From assembly GCA_947000775.1 (NCBI GenBank), contig CAMQGK010000056.1, forward strand, positions 3,003,001 to 3,067,000: DNA of 64,000 nucleotides, given 5' to 3'. The notes under the pieces were generated by a model. It saw nothing but the letters and a program-made list of their open reading frames with translations. It did no database searches and was not told where the DNA came from. The stretch comes from Pterois miles. Lineage: Eukaryota; Chordata; Actinopteri; Perciformes; Scorpaenidae. Position 1 is the first letter of the stretch. The number at the start of each line of letters is the position of its first letter. A program made the translations under genes and the position numbers. Positions 24,701-33,944 of the stretch are shown here, one piece after another.

Positions 24701-26396
24701 ACTATTAAATTCAATCAGCAGCTATTATGATAAGCGATTAATTGGTTTGAGTAATTTTTTAAAGAACAAAAAGTCTAGATTCTCTGATTGATCTGATACT
24801 CCTCTATGACAGTAAGCTGAATATCTTTGAGTTGTGGACAAATATTTGAGGACGTCATCGGCTTTGGGAGACACTTATCGATAATTGAGAAAATAATCGA
24901 CAAAGAAAATAATGGTGACTTGTGGCCCTATTTGGAACATGTAAATCATACTGTCAAGTGTTTATAGACGCATACAGTATGTGATGTCTCACCTGGCTGA
25001 GTAGCTGCCCATGAAAGATGGTGTTGAGAACCTTTAGCACTTGCTTGGATAGCTTCCTCTTTGTGATGGGGATAACTATCCTGCGTTTGGACCCCTCCGT
25101 GTCCAGCTCCTGCTGCACCTTGTCCAGCAGCTCACACAAGAACTCCTGGGCGTCCTGCTGGTCGTAACCACGGAAAGCCGGGATGAGGTTCCACACGGAG
25201 TGCAGCATGGCAAATGGAGACACTAAAGACCACCGGCCCGACCACATGACCCTGAAAAGTGTATGTAACTCATGGCACAGAGACATCTGCTGGCGGGTGG
25301 AGCAGCGAGGCTCCTTGGGCTGGACCAACTCCGAAGCCTGCGGGGAAGGCGGCGCACTTTCTTTTTTGCCCACGGGCAAATTCCAACTGCCCGCCTTCCC
25401 CATGCGTCCAAGAGGGCACCCTGACAGTGCTGTGTTACCACTGCTGACTACTCCTCCCGTCACACCCTTCATCCCCTGGGAGTGATTGGTCTTGGCCAGC
25501 AGCTCCTCGGTCTCACATAGGTCCAAAGTGAGAAAACACTCCCTGAATTTCTGCAGGTGGCTCAGCACTTGCAATATTGAGTTCATGTAGCATGTGTTCC
25601 CCAAATTGCGCAGACCAGTGACACCTGGAGCGAGTCTCCGGCGGGTTACCGCTTGTGTGGAGTAGTACCTCCTCAGTTTAGCAGCTCTGCCATTCTGAGG
25701 AGCCTTACGGGACAGGGTTAGAAGGGCAGGCTTCTTGGGAGGAGGTGGAGGAGGTAGGCGTTCTGGAGGGTCGCGAAATTTGCGAGGAATGAGTGTGATG
25801 GTTGAACGGGGCGCCTGAGTAAGAAGCCTAGCACTCTTTCTAGGAGGGACATTGCCAAGCTCTTCCATGAGTCTCCTTTTTACCTCTTTTTTTTGTCTTC
25901 TAGCTTCCTCGAGTTTCTCTTTACGCCGATTCTGCAACTCCTGATGTTTACCAATCCACATCCGAAGCATCTTCCCCAGAAGTGCTTTCCTCCTGTGACG
26001 CGAGGCCAGCTGCATGGCGGGCTGTGGCCCACCTTCCCCAACCCACTCTCCCCCAGTTGAGGAGCGTAGTGAGCGTCTACCTGGGCTGCGAACAGTAGAG
26101 AGTGCCCCTCTGAGGAGTTTGAGGTCTCCCTCCGCGTTATCATTGAGTACATAGTCTCCACAGGCAAAACAGAACACATCCAGCTCACGCACCTCCATAG
26201 CCAGTGGGTGTTGTGACTCCTGAAAGTGTTTGAGTGAGTGCTCCTCCATGAAACGTCCGCAGGCCACGTGGGAGCACTTGAGGCAGGCCCACACTGAGTC
26301 GGTGGTGCTGCAGTCCACACATTGCCATTTCTGTGGATTGAGGACAGAGTGGTCGTGGCTGAGACGAAGGCGTCCCACGTGCTTACAACGATCCAT
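21779..26396 (-). CDS. usp49: Ubiquitin carboxyl-terminal hydrolase 49
   Basis: Nuclear cysteine deubiquitinase; human USP49 removes ubiquitin from histone H2B and affects co-transcriptional splicing. Exons (minus): 26396-24993, 23755-23548, 22421-22313, 22173-21968 and 21882-21779, all in phase, 676 residues (human 688). Residues 1-100 hold a ZnF-UBP domain (C4, H6, then CVDC, CLKC, H53 and CFAC-type ligands). A basic coiled-coil and proline-run linker (PPPPPP at 215-220) follows. The USP core starts with GLRNLGNTCYMN (catalytic C269) and ends with GKGFGSGHYTAYCYN (H632) and HCND. The start is the ATG of MDRCKHVGRL; the in-frame codons upstream begin with GTG, not ATG. Intron 3 uses a GC donor. 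The C-terminus is shorter than in mammals. USP44 is the nearest alternative, but the sequence and the med20/bysl neighbours favour USP49. Confidence 0.93.
22520..22925 (+). repeat. Dispersed repeat, copy 2 (see 10470-11010)
   Basis: Lies in a usp49 intron, opposite to the gene. It matches the 10470 copy over most of its length, including the GAGCGCTCTATT-like end (CAGCGCTCTATTCAG here), and includes a poly-A run near 22670. Confidence 0.6.
23800..24931. repeat. Tandem duplication (about 572 bp period) containing a TAGGGCTGCAACTAA-type MITE
   Basis: Inside the usp49 intron, 23800-24415 and 24465-24931 align with each other. The landmark CAGGTTTGGGACTAGAGCTT is at 24085 and again at 24657. Each unit contains a common fish element read here as GCTTCAACAATTAAT...to...GTTAGCTGCAGCCCT (the second ends GTGGCCC). 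A third copy of that inner element lies at 36170-36415. Confidence 0.6.
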
Positions 26397-26418
26397 CTCT
26401 CCCGATACACATGTGGCC

Positions 26419-26460
26419 TCAGTGATAGGACACACGTCCTGTAACCAAGCAGCACCTCAT
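26419..26460 (-). other. Small upstream ORF in the usp49 leader
   Basis: The exon carrying the usp49 start begins at 26461 (acceptor CTCAG). One base in is an ATG that opens a 13-codon frame ending with TGA at 26419, 22 nt before the main ATG and out of frame with it. It could lower usp49 translation. Whether it is in the mature leader depends on the unseen first exon. Confidence 0.4.
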
Positions 26461-26897
26461 TCTGAGGTACAGAAAACAAAATTTTAGGGTAAGGATTAAG
26501 ATCTGACCATACAATCCAGTGAAAGGACAGATAAACGTGCATCCAGTCTGAATCATTCAAATAAACAAACCTGTACTACAGATAAAGTGACAGAAAATGA
26601 AAAGGTTACTTACTGTAAAAGTAGTTTGCTTGATCAGGTTTGGGACAATACATCACAGCATCTGCAGAGAACTCAACAGCAATGTTCAGCTTGATCACCC
26701 ATGTCCACCGTCACCATCGACACCGCCAAGAACGCTCTGAGAAACCACATTAATAGAGCACAGTTGCATCAAGACTCTGGTTAATGTCTCCATTTCTTTT
26801 ATAAACAGATTTTCACCTAATACTGAGACGATGCACCAGAACAAGGAATATCAATAAAATAAGGCATTTCCTGATTAGACTGGTCACCACACCACTT

Positions 26898-27072
26898 TAA
26901 AAGGGATAGTTTTGTTTTGAAGTGGGGTTGTTTGAGGTACTTATCTATATTAGGTGTTTTACTCACAGTCGATGATGGTCAGCATGCCACTGTCATCTAC
27001 AGTTAGTAATACACCTACTATGGATAAGTACCTCTTACAACGCCACTTCAAAACAACCGAACTATCCGTTTA
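26898..27072. mobile_element. Foldback MITE
   Basis: About 60-bp imperfect terminal inverted repeats. The left arm starts AAAGGGATAGTTTTGTTTTG and the reverse complement of the right arm starts TTAAACGGATAGTTCGGTTG. Both continue through AAGTGG.GTTGT..GAGGTACTTATC. The loop is about 50 nt and there is no coding content. This is a known type of short teleost element. It sits in the putative 5' intron of usp49. Confidence 0.7.
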
Positions 27073-27523
27073 AGGATACCCACCATTTAAGCAGTATTCA
27101 AAAACATGCACTTTAAGATATCCACTAGTGTGGGACAATATTAGGTCATTTGCAGTAGTGAAAAGGTTTCCCGATGATGTTTACAACTACTATTATAATG
27201 TGAGGTTCTCTAATGTGAATTTCTCGAGAATTTCTGATTTGAAAACATTTAATAATTTGAACAAGCAGTTAATGATTTAAACGGTGTATTAAAAACCATA
27301 CCAGAGCCTGAGATTTTAACGTGACGGAAAAACTTCTACACAAAATGGGGTGTCACAGTTTGACAGTCTGTGATGTTGTGGTGATATGCAAAACAGGATA
27401 AACATTGTGTAGAAAAAACACTTGATAAGTGTGAGACAGGTGGTTTAATACAATACTTTTCTCCTCATGTTTTTTTTTTTTGTTTGTTTTTTTCCATTAC
27501 TCCACAGAGAGGCTGAGCTGTAC

Positions 27524-28250
27524 TACATCACCGATATTGTAAACCTGTATTGACCTGTAATCTTGGGCTATACAAATAAACTTGACCTGACATTACTTAG
27601 GATTAATAGTAGAGATCACTGGCAACCTTTGGAGTTAAAACAGAACAGAGTATCATTGTTATGGTGAAAATACAGTATGTTTATTATTTGTTATACATGT
27701 GCTGGTAATGATTAAGTCTGATGTTCACTGATAATATGCCCTATTCATTGAAACACAATATATTGTCATTTCTGCAGATATTGTATGATCTTATAGTATT
27801 TACAGGCAGAAAGGTTGATCTGAAGGAGAATGTCTGTCTGTCTATTTACATTATGCGGTTAATCCATGTACTTATCTAGGTACCAGCACTGTACTAGCCT
27901 GTATTGACCTGTAATATTAAGCTATACAAATGCTTGACCTAACATTACCTTGGGTTAACAGTAGAGATCAACCTTAAGAGTTAGAATAGAGTACAGCTGT
28001 TAAGGTGAAAATACAGTATATTTGTTATTTGTTATATATATTGTTATATCAGTATATGCTGGTAATGGGTAAGCGATGTTCATTGAAAATATGCCCCACT
28101 CATTGAAACACAATATATGGTAATTTCCACAGATAGTTAAAGCTCTTGTAGCTCTCAGAGGCAGAAAGGTTGATCTGATGGAGAATGGCTGTCTGTCCAT
28201 TTACATTATGTGGTTAATCCATGTAATTATCTACCTCGCCGGTACCAGCG
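27524..28250. repeat. Two-unit tandem repeat, about 355-bp period
   Basis: Unit 1 (about 27524-27885) and unit 2 (about 27886-28250) align throughout. Landmarks: CCTGTATTGACCTGTAAT at 27544 and 27899, GTGAAAATACAGTAT in both, and GGCAGAAAGGTTGATCTGA in both. The units are clearly diverged, so the duplication is old. Confidence 0.7.
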
Positions 28251-28499
28251 CTGTACTACACCATTCTTCCTGCCTTTCTCTTTGTGTAAATCATCCACTA
28301 CTTTTAAAAACTGCAATTTTAACGGAAACACATCGTTTCCCTGCAAGTCGGTGCAACTGGTTTCTATCTGGCTGCATATCAGACCAAACCGCGCTATGTT
28401 GTGTTGTGCTATTGGCGCTGTGTCTATTAACGCATGTGACGCTGATATTAACAAATGTTACAATAACCCAGCTGTGTGTGTGTGTCCGTGTTTTAAAGC

Positions 28500-29330
28500 C
28501 TGTCGTTTAGACCACACCGGCTGGCTCTTCACGCCATGCTAAGCTACGCCACCATCACCGTGTTCAGCCAGAACAAAGAGCAGTCAGAGAGCCACTCTCC
28601 AGGAACATCCAACAACTTTGTTGGTCTGAGGCAGCTCAGCCAGCCATAAGTTAGCTAACACTGCTAGCCGCTAGCTACGGCGGCTCTGCGCGGGGTTAGC
28701 GCTGCCTAGCCTTTTGCTGTCTTATCTAATAATGTACTTTGTTAAACACAGATGATTCGCTTGGCACCAAGTAGCTTATTTTATTAGCTTGCCATTGTAG
28801 CCCCCGTTAGCTACACGGCTAACGCTGAGGACAATCGAAGTTAACCTAACGGTTGTTGTTGGTTGCTAACGTTAACTAAGTATTAACACTGAACGGCTCG
28901 CTAGCGAACTGCGCCGTTAACCGTTCAAAACTCCCCGGTGACTTTCATCACAGAAAGCCGGTTAATGGGGACTTACACTAACACCGGGCCTCATCTGTGT
29001 TCGTCATTACATGTGTTACATCTGATAACAGAAAAGCTGGGTAACGTTACCATCGCCAACATCCATCCATCCGGTACACTCAGAGCTGGTTGTTGTCCTC
29101 CTCACAGATTGAACAACCCAACTCTCGATCCGAGCCCAGACCCTGCTGCTCTCATTGGACCGGGACTGAGCGGCAGCCGGGCTCTCATTGGAGGAATGGC
29201 TGAACAACAGGCAGCAGGATGGACCGTCCGTCCGTCTGTCCGTCAGTCCACCTAGGCCACATGGAACAATAACGGAGGCTAGACCACACACCGGGCAAGG
29301 AGGACAACTGACCCCAGTGTCCCCGAAAGC
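28500..29330 (-). promoter_or_regulatory. CpG-rich probable promoter region of usp49
   Basis: Base composition becomes CpG-richer, with GCTAACG/CGTTAGC motifs (28660-28930) often seen at fish promoters. The usp49 coding exon at 26461 needs an upstream non-coding exon, and this is the only CpG-rich stretch between it and med20. No single donor is convincing, so exon limits are not given. Confidence 0.4.
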
Positions 29331-29539
29331 CCCGTGTTCGCCATGTGTCAGCTGGTTTGTGATAATCTGATATAAAATGCATTAGGGGATGTGTAGCTTT
29401 TACAGCAGTATTAGCTGAATCTGGTGCTGAAGTGGTCATGTGGAGGGGACTTTATTCACAATCTAGATTTAGGGCCTCTATCGCTGCAAATGATTGTGAT
29501 TCAACTTAAAGCAGCAGTGATTAAAAATGGAGCAAATAT

Positions 29540-29745
29540 GATTAAAAATGTACTTTTTTAAGTGGTCACTATATCCTGACAGTACTGCATGAGACGGGTA
29601 ATCTGAAAAAATCATGCTCCTAAATGCATCTACAAGATTTCACAGACTGGAGGAAAACAACCAATCAGAGCTGAGCTGGAGCCTGTCGTCTCTGAGCAGC
29701 TGTCAATCACTCACAAACTCTGATCAAACAGGTAAACTAGGCAGC
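29540..29745. repeat. Reverse copy of the 18190-18405 repeat
   Basis: Reverse complement of 18190-18405 over about 200 bp (GTCACTATATCCTGAC... to ...GACAGCTGCTCAGAG in opposite sense). The following segment, 29746-30500, holds further fish-type repeat fragments such as CCAAGCCCCCAGGAAGA, present at 29834 and again near 30034. No gene was seen from 29330 to 30960. Confidence 0.5.
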
Positions 29746-30978
29746 GCTGTCAGTGGTGGATAAAGGTGGTCAGGGCGCTCTTGGCCACTCTTTGTATGGG
29801 CCCCCCCACCGTTATGCATCATGCTTTAACCAAGCCCCCAGGAAGAGTGCCGGTCGTTCTTCCCAGTTTTCGTAGTGGCCAAACGGTGGTACTACAACTT
29901 CCATGTCTGTACCGTGATATAGCCCTAATAATAGCTGAATTCAGAGTTATTTCCCTTCCGCCGTTCATGTGAATGAGCCCCAGACCGAGGCTGGAGAGAG
30001 GGCTGCGAGGCGGAGTTAGCAAGCTGTGACAATCAAGCCCCCAGGAAGACCGCTATTCATTGATCCCAGCCATGGATGTATAAAGAGAACTGGATACAGC
30101 GTGGTGATGGGGCCCCCATATGATCCTACTGCGCATGTCCAATATGCACAGTAGCATCCGTTCTGTCACATGACATGGTCACAGGATCCTAATGTCATGG
30201 CTTGCACTGTTGTCACGGTCTGGGTCTCCACAGAAACAGAGGAAGGAAATAACTAACTCTTGATGTAAGTGGGAGATGGTTTACATTAAAAAAGATTATC
30301 CACTGAGTTATATGTCTCTTTCTCATTGTAAGTCTATGGGAAAACGTCTTTTTGGGCCCAATGGCATCACATGATGGACACAGAAGTTGCAGTACCACCG
30401 TTGGCCACTATGATCAATGTTGGGATCAAGACCCAAGGAAGAGCGTTGTTAACATGGCCGTAGACTAAGAACACTTTTTCTCATAGACTTGCATCAGTGT
30501 ACATCCACGATTCATCTACTTACTTAGATTCTTTCATTTATTTAGCCTAATTAGACAATTCACGGGATTATGAAACTACTACTACTTGACATTTCTCATT
30601 AGTTTTTCACAGAGGCCATTTTGACATGTCATAGTCATGTCATAGGAAAAGCACAGGTGTAAAAAAATAATGTTGGCTCAATTCCATTTAAGGATCACTG
30701 AGAGCCATCGTTATTAGTAACCTCTGTGTTGTTCATGTTGATCACTAGTATGGCTTATCAGGTACTTTAAACTGAAAAGATCCCTCATTTATGTTACCTG
30801 TATTTTATTTCTACAAGTCAAAGTCTCTACCATGAAAAAGTCTATTGAATATAGACAGAGATGTCCTTGTGCATACTTCATTATGGTTTATCCTGTTCAG
30901 AACGAATTGAACATAATAAGCCTTTACAGGAAATCTAATAAGATGACCAAACAGAAAAATATCTACAATATGTGTAAT

Positions 30979-30984
30979 TTTATT
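30979..30984 (-). terminator. med20: Polyadenylation signal AATAAA, med20 (minus)
   Basis: TTTATT on the plus strand reads AATAAA on the minus strand, about 345 nt after the med20 stop. This gives a 3' UTR of roughly 30960-31327. Confidence 0.5.
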
Positions 30985-31054
30985 TTCAGCAAAATGTCTC
31001 TGTAGAGAAGGTTACAAACCCACCTAGAGGAAATTGAATTGAATTGTGTATGTG

Positions 31055-31090
31055 TAATCATACACTCAATGAAGTATGAGTGTATGATTA
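31055..31090. repeat. Perfect 14-bp hairpin in the med20 3' region
   Basis: TAATCATACACTCA (31055-31068) and its exact reverse complement TGAGTGTATGATTA (31077-31090), separated by 8 nt. It lies between the med20 stop and its polyA signal, so it would form a stem-loop in the mRNA. No known RNA family is recognised. Confidence 0.6.
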
Positions 31091-31327
31091 TCAAAGGACC
31101 GTCACAGTAGAATTGGTCAGAAACACAGGTTTTAGCATCTATTCTCCATCAAGTCTCTTTAATACAAGATGCTTTCATTACATAGGAAGGTGTAATGCAA
31201 TGTCGAGGCTCCAGAAATGTAAAATAAAAAGCTCAGACTTTGAAAAATGCCTGGATAACATGCTGATCCATAGGACCAGAATTAAAGCAACATCAATACA
31301 AAAGTTCTCTCTATCTCCATTGACAAT

Positions 31328-33555
31328 TCAACGCACGTTACTTCCTGGGATTTGCAGTTTACGAAGTTTGTTGAACAACTCCAAGTACTGAGTCATGGTG
31401 TCAACGCAGTCTGACGGTGCGAAGAGTCCTTCAGGCTTGGCAGCGAACACAGACGGCAGGTCGGGGGTGCTGGGGCCAAGAAAGGACTGCATGAACTCCT
31501 TTGTGAGATTCCAGCAGTCCCCTGGAACCACACAGGGACAGTACTCCACCTGAGGGAACACACAAAGAGTGAATGTAGTCACAGTGACGATATGTCATGT
31601 CTCCACTCTCACTGATACTCATGCAACTACATACCTCTACTGATATCCCTCTGGCACTGGAGCCCATTGTTACAGTACCAACTTTTATCAAGAAGTCACA
31701 GTAGCGGTATCTGGAGCCACGACACTCAACCTTGTGCCCCTTGGCATTTTGGAAGTGACTTTTTAACTTCACCATGAGGACGTCAAAGTTTGCGTCAGCT
31801 ATCAGGCAAGGACCGCCTTCAAACAGAGCCATGCAGCTCAGGGGAGTTTCAGAGTTGTGCATCACATATAAGAGCTTGGTGGGCTGACCTGTAACAGATG
31901 GGCAACACTACTGTCAGAGGTGTCAAGTCAAGAAGATTATTTACTCAAGTAATTTATATTCCATTACATTTATCCAATGACTTTAGCCACAGTAGTCACT
32001 TACAGCAGTTGTTCCCAATCTTTTTTCATCAAGGACCCCTTTTCTATCATTGAATAAACTTACAACCCCTTACTAAGTGATATATTTCATGGATATTTCA
32101 TATTATATTCAGTGCATAACAATAACAGTACAACACAACTGATAAACTGTACAATTAACCCAAATATTAAACACCATAGGAAGTTTGTGTAAAATGAGCG
32201 ATGTTGATTAATTTTTTGAGCAGAGTAACATTCACTGTTTAAAAATAATTTAATTTAGTTTTCTTTACAGAAATGAAATAAATGTTGACATACAAGCCTT
32301 CTTTTGTTTTAAGTTGTCTTACACCCCCTTAAAAGTCAAGTCAATTTTATGTGTGTAACCCAAAATCACAATTTCACCTCAGGGGGCTTAACAGTCTGTA
32401 CAGGATACGACACCCTCTGTCTTTTACAATGCAACTCTCCCATCAGCTAAGGAAAAATTACTCAACCAAAAAAAAAAAAAAAAAAAAAAAAACACCCTTT
32501 CAACAACAACCAAAAAAAGAAAAAAAAATGGAAGAAACCTCAGGAAGAGCAACAAAGGAGGGATCTCCCTTCCAGGATGGACAGAATCAATAAGGCCTCA
32601 TGACCCCCCCATGAAGGGGCAAACTGTACTGAGGGTCACGACCCCCAGATTGGGAACCAGTGATTTACAGGATAAGGCTTTCCATGCAAAAATGACACAT
32701 CATTACTGTTTAAAGCAGTCTGGAGTTGCCCAAGTGTATGTAAATATGTGTCACAACAAATACTATGTAGCCTTCTATCTCTGAAGCTCTGTGGCTCTGG
32801 AGGGGGGCTTTCTAAGGGGAAAATATCCCTGATAATGTCAACAGGGTCGACCTGGTCTGGACTTGAGATAAAAGAAAATGTAAGGGAAACCCTGCAGTAC
32901 AAATTGATGATATGGACTTTCAAAACCGTGAGACTTAAACATCAGGATGTCTTGGATTCAGTTGCTTGGACTGTACAGAAGTGCGATATATAATCTTAGG
33001 AATATTCCCTATTTCTCCTACGTACCATGAAGGTGAGAGCAATGCTGCTGGACTGTAATATTAAGATTTACTGTTTTCTGCTGTTCGTAGACAATTTATC
33101 AGAACGATTAGGTTAAATTTGATGCTCAAAGAAGAAGCACATGGTTAAATATTACCGCTGACATTTCCTGTTGCATGGTATGTCTCACAGTCTACACAGA
33201 AGCTGCCCTGCTTCACAGCACCCAGCTGCTCCAGTTTCTTGTGCAGGATGTCCACAGTCTGCTGCACACTCTTCCCCTCTGCCACGGGCACCTGGCACAC
33301 ACTGCAGGACACACACAGCACCACGTCATGTTAGAAAACAAAAATACATTTTAGCTGCTGTGAGCATGTAAGGTTATCAGAAACTGCTCCCTGTTTAGTG
33401 AGCGATGCGGCGCTGCCAAGTGCCAAAATATTACGTGCGATGATTGAGGCGATAAGATTAATACACGTAAATTAAGTAAAACGTGCTCCTAACATCGTTG
33501 TAGTTTTAAATTTAGCTAAAAACATAAAGTAATTGTCTCACCAAGTGACCCCCAT
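31328..33555 (-). CDS. med20: Mediator of RNA polymerase II transcription subunit 20
   Basis: Head-module subunit of Mediator (TRFP), binding MED18 and MED17 parts of the head and passing activator signals to RNA polymerase II. Exons (minus): 33555-33542, 33301-33156, 31888-31635 and 31549-31328, in phase, 211 residues (human 212). The tiny first exon encodes only ATG plus four and a bit codons (MGVTC...). Family blocks are clear: PVAEGKSVQQTV, FCVDCETYH, YVMHNSETPLSCMALFE, GPCLIADANFDVLMVKLK, YCDFLIKVGTVTMG and SARGISVEVEY. It ends with a LELFNKLRKLQ helix. It shares a divergent promoter with bysl. Intron 2 (31889-33155) carries a nested repeat. Confidence 0.95.
32006..32662. mobile_element. 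hAT-type MITE with 8-bp target duplication and nested repeat
   Basis: The ends read CAGTTGTTCCCAATCT on the left and CACTGGTTCCCAATCT (reverse complement) on the right, a hAT-like terminal repeat. The flanks ACTTACAG (31998-32005) and ATTTACAG (32663-32670) match at 7 of 8 bases, as expected for a hAT target duplication. Inside, at about 32330-32600, is another fish repeat with a long A tract (32468-32491) and GGAAGAAACCTCAGGAAGAG. Neither codes for protein. Confidence 0.65.
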
Positions 33556-33944
33556 TGATGTTTTGCCTCCAATTGTTTTCTCGGTTTTCAGTGTAGACTT
33601 TTACTTCCGGGTGAAAAGTGAGTCTTCCGGTAAAGTTAAATAAAAGTATTTAGATTTTAAAATGAAAAGAAATATTATTAATAATATTAATTCACGATGT
33701 TTGATATTCACGTAGCGTCAATAATAAGACATTTTAATACCAACAAAAGTAGCTAATATATGTCTACTTTCTGGCTCTCTTAAAGTGTTACGTGACGTAA
33801 ATTACGTCACTTCCCCTCTGAAATGGACATCCGCACGTGTTGAATAAGTGACTGTTTACAGTACTTGTTACATCTAGACGTTAGGTAGCACTTTCCACCA
33901 ATAAACACCAGTATTGTAGCTAAATCTTCTGTCAAGCTACAACG
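33556..33944. promoter_or_regulatory. Divergent med20/bysl promoter with ETS and palindromic ATF/CREB-type sites
   Basis: 389 bp separate the two start codons. ETS-type ACTTCCGG at 33603-33610 and TCTTCCGG at 33623-33630 lie near med20. At 33792-33810, GTGACGTAA and TTACGTCAC form a perfect 9-bp inverted repeat around one base, two facing ATF/CREB (or E4BP4) type sites, nearer bysl. A TATA box is not evident. ETS and CRE sites are typical of housekeeping bidirectional promoters. Confidence 0.7.

Noticed and set aside
26397..26435. Thirteen extra N-terminal residues for USP49
   Set aside because: The extension starts at GTG, not ATG, and family members start at MDRCKH.
25880..26560. 226-codon minus frame overlapping the usp49 first coding exon
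   Set aside because: Out-of-frame reading of the usp49 exon. Only the other frame gives the ZnF-UBP and USP cysteine box.
28900..29440. Overlapping frames in the CpG-rich region near 29 kb
   Set aside because: No similarity to known proteins. Best explained by few stop codons in GC-rich promoter DNA.
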